Below are positions 5,627 to 8,981 of a DNA stretch of 8,981 bases, one piece after another. The position numbers and the translations under genes are program-made. A model generated the notes under the pieces. The model was not told the DNA's origin, ran no database searches, and saw only the letters and a program-made list of their open reading frames with translations. This DNA comes from an uncultured Christensenella sp. Its GTDB lineage: Bacteria > Bacillota > Clostridia > Christensenellales > Borkfalkiaceae. The stretch's first letter is position 1; every line of letters begins with the position of its first letter. The stretch lies in the NCBI GenBank assembly GCA_905203015.1, contig CAJKUC010000025.1, forward strand, positions 1 through 8,981. The letters are read 5' to 3'.

Positions 5627-7435
5627 ATGGCAGGAAAAGTAATTGGTATCGACCTCGGTACTACTAATTCGTGTGTGGCGGTGATGGAAGGCGGCGAACC
5701 CGTTGTAATCACCAACGCGGAGGGTTCGCGTACTACCCCTTCCGTGGTATCTTTCCAGAAAGACGGATCCCGTGTGGTAGGTCAGGCGGCGAAACGTCAG
5801 GCAGTGGCAAATCCGGACAGGACGGTGATTTCGATCAAGCGTCATATGGGTTCGGATTATAAAGTGAATATTGACGGAAAAGGATATTCTCCTCAGGAAA
5901 TTTCCGCAATGATTCTTACGAAACTGAAAGCGGATGCGGAAGCGTATCTCGGGCAGAAAGTCACCGAAGCGGTGATTACGTGCCCCGCATACTTCTCCGA
6001 TTCTCAGCGTCAGGCGACGAAAGACGCAGGCAAGATCGCAGGGCTTAACGTGCTTCGTATCATAAACGAACCTACGGCGGCGGCGCTTGCGTACGGTCTT
6101 GATAAAGACAAGAGCGGTAAGGTGATGATTTACGATCTCGGCGGCGGTACGTTCGACGTTTCCATTCTGGAAATTTCCGACGGCGTGTTCGAGGTGCTTG
6201 CCACCAACGGCGATACGCATCTCGGCGGCGACGACTGGGATAACAAAATCATGGAATATCTCGTGGACGAATTCAAGAAGTCGCACGGCATCGATCTTTC
6301 CAAAGACAAGATGGCGATGCAACGTCTGAAGGAAGCGGCGGAAAAGGCAAAGATCGAACTTTCCGGCATGAATTCCACGAACATCAATCTTCCGTTCATT
6401 TCGATGAGCGCGGACGGACCTCAGCACCTCGACGTAACGCTGACGAAGCAGAAATTCGAGGCGATGACGGCGGATCTTCTGAATCGTACCGTAGAGCCGA
6501 TGAAGAAGGCTATGAAAGACGCTTCGCTTACGTACAACGACATCGACAAGGTTATTCTTGTAGGCGGTTCTACCCGTATGCCCGCCGTTGTGGAAAAGGT
6601 GCGCGAAGTGACGGGGAAAGAGCCGTTCAAAGGCATCAACCCCGACGAATGCGTTGCGGTCGGCGCGGCGATTCAGGGCGGCGTTTTAACCGGCGAAGTG
6701 AAAGACGTGCTTCTTCTCGACGTTACTCCGTTGTCTTTGGGTATCGAAACGCTGGGCGGCGTGTTTACGAGAATCATCGATCGTAACACCACAATCCCCG
6801 TGAAGAAGAGCCAGGTGTTCTCGACGGCGGCGGATAACCAGACGAGCGTGGATATTCACGTATTGCAGGGTGAACGTGAGTTCTGCAAAGACAATAAGAC
6901 CCTCGGCAACTTTATGCTGACGGGAATCGCGCCCGCTCCGAGAGGCATCCCGCAGATCGAAGTGACGTTCGATATCGACGCAAACGGTATCGTTCACGTT
7001 ACCGCGCAGGATAAAGGCACGGGTAAATCGACGGATATTACGATCACCTCTTCCACGAATCTTTCGGAAGAAGAAATCGACAAGGCTGTGAAGGAAGCGG
7101 AACAGTTTGCCGAAGAAGACAAGAAGAGAAAGGAAAAGGTGGACAACAAGAACAAACTCGACGGTATGATCTTCTCCGTTGAACAGACGATGAAAGATTC
7201 CGGCGACAAGTTGACGGACGACGACAAGGCTACTTTGAACGCGGCGATCGACGCGGCGAAGAAGGAATTGGAATCGGACGACGACGAACGCATCAAGGCG
7301 GCGTACGATACGCTGATGAATGCGGTGCAACCCGTATTCCAGAAGTTGTATCAGAACGCGCAGGGCGCGGCGGGCGCAAATCCCGGCGCGGGTGCGAACG
7401 GCGGCAACGACGGCGACACCGAATTCCATCAATAA
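5627..7435 (+). CDS. dnaK: Chaperone protein DnaK (Hsp70)
   Basis: DnaK is the cytoplasmic ATP-driven Hsp70 that binds exposed hydrophobic peptides, with DnaJ stimulating its ATPase and GrpE exchanging the nucleotide. The nucleotide-binding domain (about 1-355) shows the three Hsp70 signatures: GIDLGTTNS (7-15), IYDLGGGTFDVSIL (168-181) and VILVGGSTRMPAVVEKV (309-325). Lys71 and Thr197 (NGDTHLGGDD) match the ATPase residues of E. coli DnaK. The interdomain linker DVLLLDVTP is at 360-368. The beta substrate-binding domain (about 370-478) and helical lid (about 479-578) follow. At 602 residues it is slightly short, because it lacks the Gram-negative insertion near residue 80. The C-terminus is a Gly/Ala/Asn-rich linker ending DGDTEFHQ, without the common acidic EEV-type end. 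AAGGAG (5610-5615) lies 11 nt before the ATG, and the stop is doubled (TAATAA). grpE and hrcA are not in the window. Confidence 0.99.
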   Translation: MAGKVIGIDLGTTNSCVAVMEGGEPVVITNAEGSRTTPSVVSFQKDGSRVVGQAAKRQAVANPDRTVISIKRHMGSDYKVNIDGKGYSPQEISAMILTKLKADAEAYLGQKVTEAVITCPAYFSDSQRQATKDAGKIAGLNVLRIINEPTAAALAYGLDKDKSGKVMIYDLGGGTFDVSILEISDGVFEVLATNGDTHLGGDDWDNKIMEYLVDEFKKSHGIDLSKDKMAMQRLKEAAEKAKIELSGMNSTNINLPFISMSADGPQHLDVTLTKQKFEAMTADLLNRTVEPMKKAMKDASLTYNDIDKVILVGGSTRMPAVVEKVREVTGKEPFKGINPDECVAVGAAIQGGVLTGEVKDVLLLDVTPLSLGIETLGGVFTRIIDRNTTIPVKKSQVFSTAADNQTSVDIHVLQGEREFCKDNKTLGNFMLTGIAPAPRGIPQIEVTFDIDANGIVHVTAQDKGTGKSTDITITSSTNLSEEEIDKAVKEAEQFAEEDKKRKEKVDNKNKLDGMIFSVEQTMKDSGDKLTDDDKATLNAAIDAAKKELESDDDERIKAAYDTLMNAVQPVFQKLYQNAQGAAGANPGAGANGGNDGDTEFHQ

Positions 7436-7448
7436 TAAGAGGAATAAA

Positions 7449-7486
7449 TATGTTTCCCGCCCGATAAATCGGCAACGGGAAACATA
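7449..7486 (+). other. Strong hairpin between dnaK and dnaJ
   Basis: TATGTTTCCCG (7449-7459) pairs perfectly over 11 bp with CGGGAAACATA (7476-7486), and the loop contains a smaller CCGA-TAAA-TCGG stem (7461-7472). It begins 13 bases after the dnaK stop. The following bases are AAAACG, so it lacks a terminator T-tract. A role in mRNA processing or in protecting the dnaK part of the message is plausible but inferred. Confidence 0.7.
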
Positions 7487-7500
7487 AAAACGAAAGTCAT

Positions 7501-7526
7501 CGGGTTTGGCGGAAAAGCCAGACCCG
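7501..7526 (+). other. Second hairpin between dnaK and dnaJ
   Basis: CGGGTTTGGC (7501-7510) pairs with GCCAGACCCG (7517-7526) over 10 bp including one G-T pair, around the A-rich loop GGAAAA. TATGGCGTATTTTAAAG follows, too weak a T-run to call a terminator. With the preceding hairpin it makes a double-stem spacer ahead of dnaJ. Confidence 0.6.
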
Positions 7527-7640
7527 TATGGCGTATTTTAAAGAAAGTTTACCGCAAAAGCGCGTAGAAGCGCATCGGGATTCCGTTGCGGCGGCTGACG
7601 GATAAAAAGCGCATTTGCGGAGAAAGAGAGATAAAGCACT

Positions 7641-8804
7641 ATGGCGGAAAGCAAGAAAAATTATTATGAAATCCTCGGCGTGGATAAAAAAGCCACGGCG
7701 GACGAAATAAAAGCGGCCTATCGGAAACTGGCGAAACAGTATCACCCCGATCTGCACCCCGGCGACGCCGCGGCTGCGGAAAAATTCAAGGAAATCAACG
7801 AGGCGAACGAAACTCTTTCCGACGCGCAGAAACGCGCGGCGTACGATTATGAACTGGAACATCCCGGTATGGGCGGTTTCGGCGGCGGCGGATTTTCGGG
7901 CTTCGGAGAAGGCGGCGGCTTCGGCGGTTTTGAAGATATTTTCAGCAGTTTCTTCGGCGGAGGCGGCGGCGGATTTTCGGGCTTCGGCGGAGGCGGCGGA
8001 ACGGCGCAGTCGAAAGTGGGCGAAGATATTCAGAAAGAGATGACTCTTTCGTTTATGGACGCCGCGAAGGGTTGCAGAAAAACGATTTCCTACATGCGGA
8101 ACGCTCCCTGCGAAACGTGTAAAGGCACCGGCGCAAAAGACGGCACGGCGTATAAAACTTGTAGCCGTTGCAACGGCAAGGGTGTGGTGCAAAGCGTGCA
8201 GAACACCGTATTCGGGCGGACGATCCGGCAGGGCGTGTGCCCCGATTGCGGTGGCAGCGGCAGGATTATCACCGATAAATGCCCCGATTGCAAAGGCAAG
8301 GGCTATACACGGAAAGAAACCGAAGTTACGTTCAACATTCCCGCGGGCGTGGACAACGGAAGTTATATCAGAAAACGCGGCGGCGGGCATGCCGTACAGG
8401 GCGGAACGCCGGGCGATTTGATCGTGGTGTTCAAAGTGGAGCCGCATAAACTTTTCGTGAGAGACAATTTCGATCTGAAGATCGAAGTGCCCGTATCTTT
8501 CAGAACCGCTGCGCTCGGCGGAACGGTGAAAGTGCCTACCGTAGACGATACGTTCGATTTCACCGTACCCGAAGGAACGCAGAGCGGGCAGATCTTCACC
8601 GTGCGGGGCAAAGGTATTCGTTCGGCGAGCGGATCTACAGGAAATCTGATTATCAAAGTGGTGGTGGAAGTGCCTTCCCGTCTTACGCGCGAACAGAAAC
8701 GTCAGATCGAAGAGGCGGATGCCGCCGTGGATCTGAAACAGTATGATAAACGCAGGAAATATGCGGATAACGTAGAGGCGTTGTACGGAACGAAGCCCTA
8801 TTGA
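7641..8804 (+). CDS. dnaJ: Chaperone protein DnaJ (type I Hsp40)
   Basis: DnaJ delivers unfolded clients to DnaK and stimulates its ATPase. It is a full type I Hsp40 of 387 residues. The J-domain (about 6-70) carries the essential His35-Pro36-Asp37. A Gly/Phe-rich linker (about 76-120) contains the conserved DIF-type motif EDIFSSFF. The zinc-finger domain has four complete CxxCxGxG motifs at 157-164, 174-181, 200-207 and 214-221. The client-binding beta domains (about 225-345) and C-terminal dimerisation segment (about 346-387) follow. It lies 205 bp after dnaK on the same strand, with two hairpins between and no convincing promoter, so read-through from dnaK is likely. The ribosome binding site is weak: AGAAAG (7621-7626) can pair with the 16S 3' end, but GGAG (7619-7622) is 18 nt away, which may lower DnaJ output relative to DnaK. 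The start is supported by the J-domain beginning at residue 6. Confidence 0.98.
   Translation: MAESKKNYYEILGVDKKATADEIKAAYRKLAKQYHPDLHPGDAAAAEKFKEINEANETLSDAQKRAAYDYELEHPGMGGFGGGGFSGFGEGGGFGGFEDIFSSFFGGGGGGFSGFGGGGGTAQSKVGEDIQKEMTLSFMDAAKGCRKTISYMRNAPCETCKGTGAKDGTAYKTCSRCNGKGVVQSVQNTVFGRTIRQGVCPDCGGSGRIITDKCPDCKGKGYTRKETEVTFNIPAGVDNGSYIRKRGGGHAVQGGTPGDLIVVFKVEPHKLFVRDNFDLKIEVPVSFRTAALGGTVKVPTVDDTFDFTVPEGTQSGQIFTVRGKGIRSASGSTGNLIIKVVVEVPSRLTREQKRQIEEADAAVDLKQYDKRRKYADNVEALYGTKPY
7881..7987 (+). repeat. Duplicated 26-bp segment in the dnaJ Gly/Phe linker
   Basis: Bases 7881-7906 and 7962-7987 are identical over 26 bp and lie 81 bp apart, in frame. Both encode GGGGFSGFG. They flank the EDIFSSFF motif. 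This is a coding direct repeat within a low-complexity linker and a possible site of in-frame length change. Confidence 0.9.
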
Positions 8805-8829
8805 GTCCGTTTGAATCGATGCGGAACAC

Positions 8830-8853
8830 ATGCGCGGCGTTATATCCGCGCAT
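8830..8853 (+). other. Hairpin in the dnaJ 3' region
   Basis: ATGCGCGG (8830-8837) pairs perfectly with CCGCGCAT (8846-8853) around an 8-nt AT-rich loop. It lies 25 bases after the dnaJ stop and just before the terminator. With no T-tract of its own, it probably contributes to the folded 3' end of the message. Confidence 0.5.
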
Positions 8854-8875
8854 AACGTTCTGAAACATAACGAAT

Positions 8876-8924
8876 AACGCTTTTCCGGAATCGTTGTCAA
8901 GCGAAACCGGAAAGGCGTTTTTTT
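8876..8924 (+). terminator. Strong intrinsic terminator after dnaJ
   Basis: CGCTTTTCCGG (8878-8888) pairs with CCGGAAAGGCG (8907-8917) over 11 bp with one G-T pair, around an 18-nt loop. Seven T residues (8918-8924) follow. AA at 8876-8877 can extend the stem into the T-run. It closes the dnaK-dnaJ unit and implies that no grpE follows on the same transcript. Confidence 0.88.
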
Positions 8925-8950
8925 GCGTGGAAAAAAATAGAAAAAATATA

Positions 8951-8979
8951 TTGACAAAGTGAAAAGCATATGATAAAAT
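8951..8979 (+). promoter_or_regulatory. Near-consensus sigma-A promoter pointing out of the window
   Basis: A perfect -35 TTGACA (8951-8956), a 17-bp spacer and TAAAAT (8974-8979), one mismatch from TATAAT, are preceded by TGA, which gives an extended -10. It starts 26 bp after the dnaJ terminator T-tract and must drive a gene beyond the right edge. By match to consensus it is among the two strongest promoters in the window. Confidence 0.85.
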
Positions 8980-8981
8980 AA

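Noticed and set aside
5462..7432. Long minus-strand open frames opposite dnaK
   Set aside because: They are Arg/His/Phe-rich, resemble no known family and lie opposite a highly conserved dnaK frame; such shadows are expected with this codon use.
7881..8000. Gly/Phe repeat array as a separate repeat-protein gene or CRISPR-like array
   Set aside because: It is in frame with the J-domain and the zinc fingers and is the normal Gly/Phe linker of type I DnaJ.
7497..8969. 490-codon minus-strand open frame opposite dnaJ
   Set aside because: It spans all of dnaJ in antisense and runs through the terminator, has no recognisable domain, and its length follows from the GC-rich Gly/Phe and zinc-finger codons.

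Overview
This window is a protein quality-control locus from a Gram-positive bacterium, most likely a Bacillota/Clostridia lineage. Four things point there. DnaK lacks the insertion of about 20 residues that Gram-negative DnaKs carry in the first quarter of the ATPase domain. The gene order is tig-clpP-clpX. A full-length RqcH (NFACT family) is present. Start codons follow strong AGGAGG-type Shine-Dalgarno sites. Calling it an uncultured gut Clostridia is inference only.

Left half, minus strand, transcribed right to left: trigger factor (tig, 1567-3180), ClpP protease (clpP, 901-1494) and the N-terminal 250 codons of the ClpX unfoldase (clpX, cut by the left edge). A divergent promoter region (3181-3469) separates this group from the plus-strand genes. 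Right half, plus strand: rqcH (3470-5245), a gene-free structured stretch (5246-5626) with hairpins, a 12-bp tandem repeat and an intrinsic terminator, then dnaK (5627-7435) and dnaJ (7641-8804). A strong terminator follows dnaJ. At the right edge a near-consensus promoter points out of the window towards an unseen gene.

The genes cover a nascent protein's life. Trigger factor meets the chain at the ribosome exit tunnel, and DnaK/DnaJ fold or refold it. RqcH adds a C-terminal alanine tail to chains stuck on split 50S subunits, and ClpXP degrades rejected proteins. In Bacillus subtilis ClpXP is known to degrade RqcH-tagged chains, so tagger and degrader are encoded on opposite sides of one divergent promoter region here.

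The most unusual feature is the trigger factor. It has a normal three-domain body of about 430 residues, then a C-terminal extension of about 105 residues made of four copies of a 26-residue Lys/Ala/Pro-rich repeat, like a histone H1 tail. The DNA repeats in 78-bp units. Other points of note are Glu in place of Asp in the RqcH D97-R98 motif, a dnaK-dnaJ pair without hrcA-grpE or a CIRCE operator beside it, and strong intercistronic hairpins. No mobile element, CRISPR array, tRNA or rRNA is visible.
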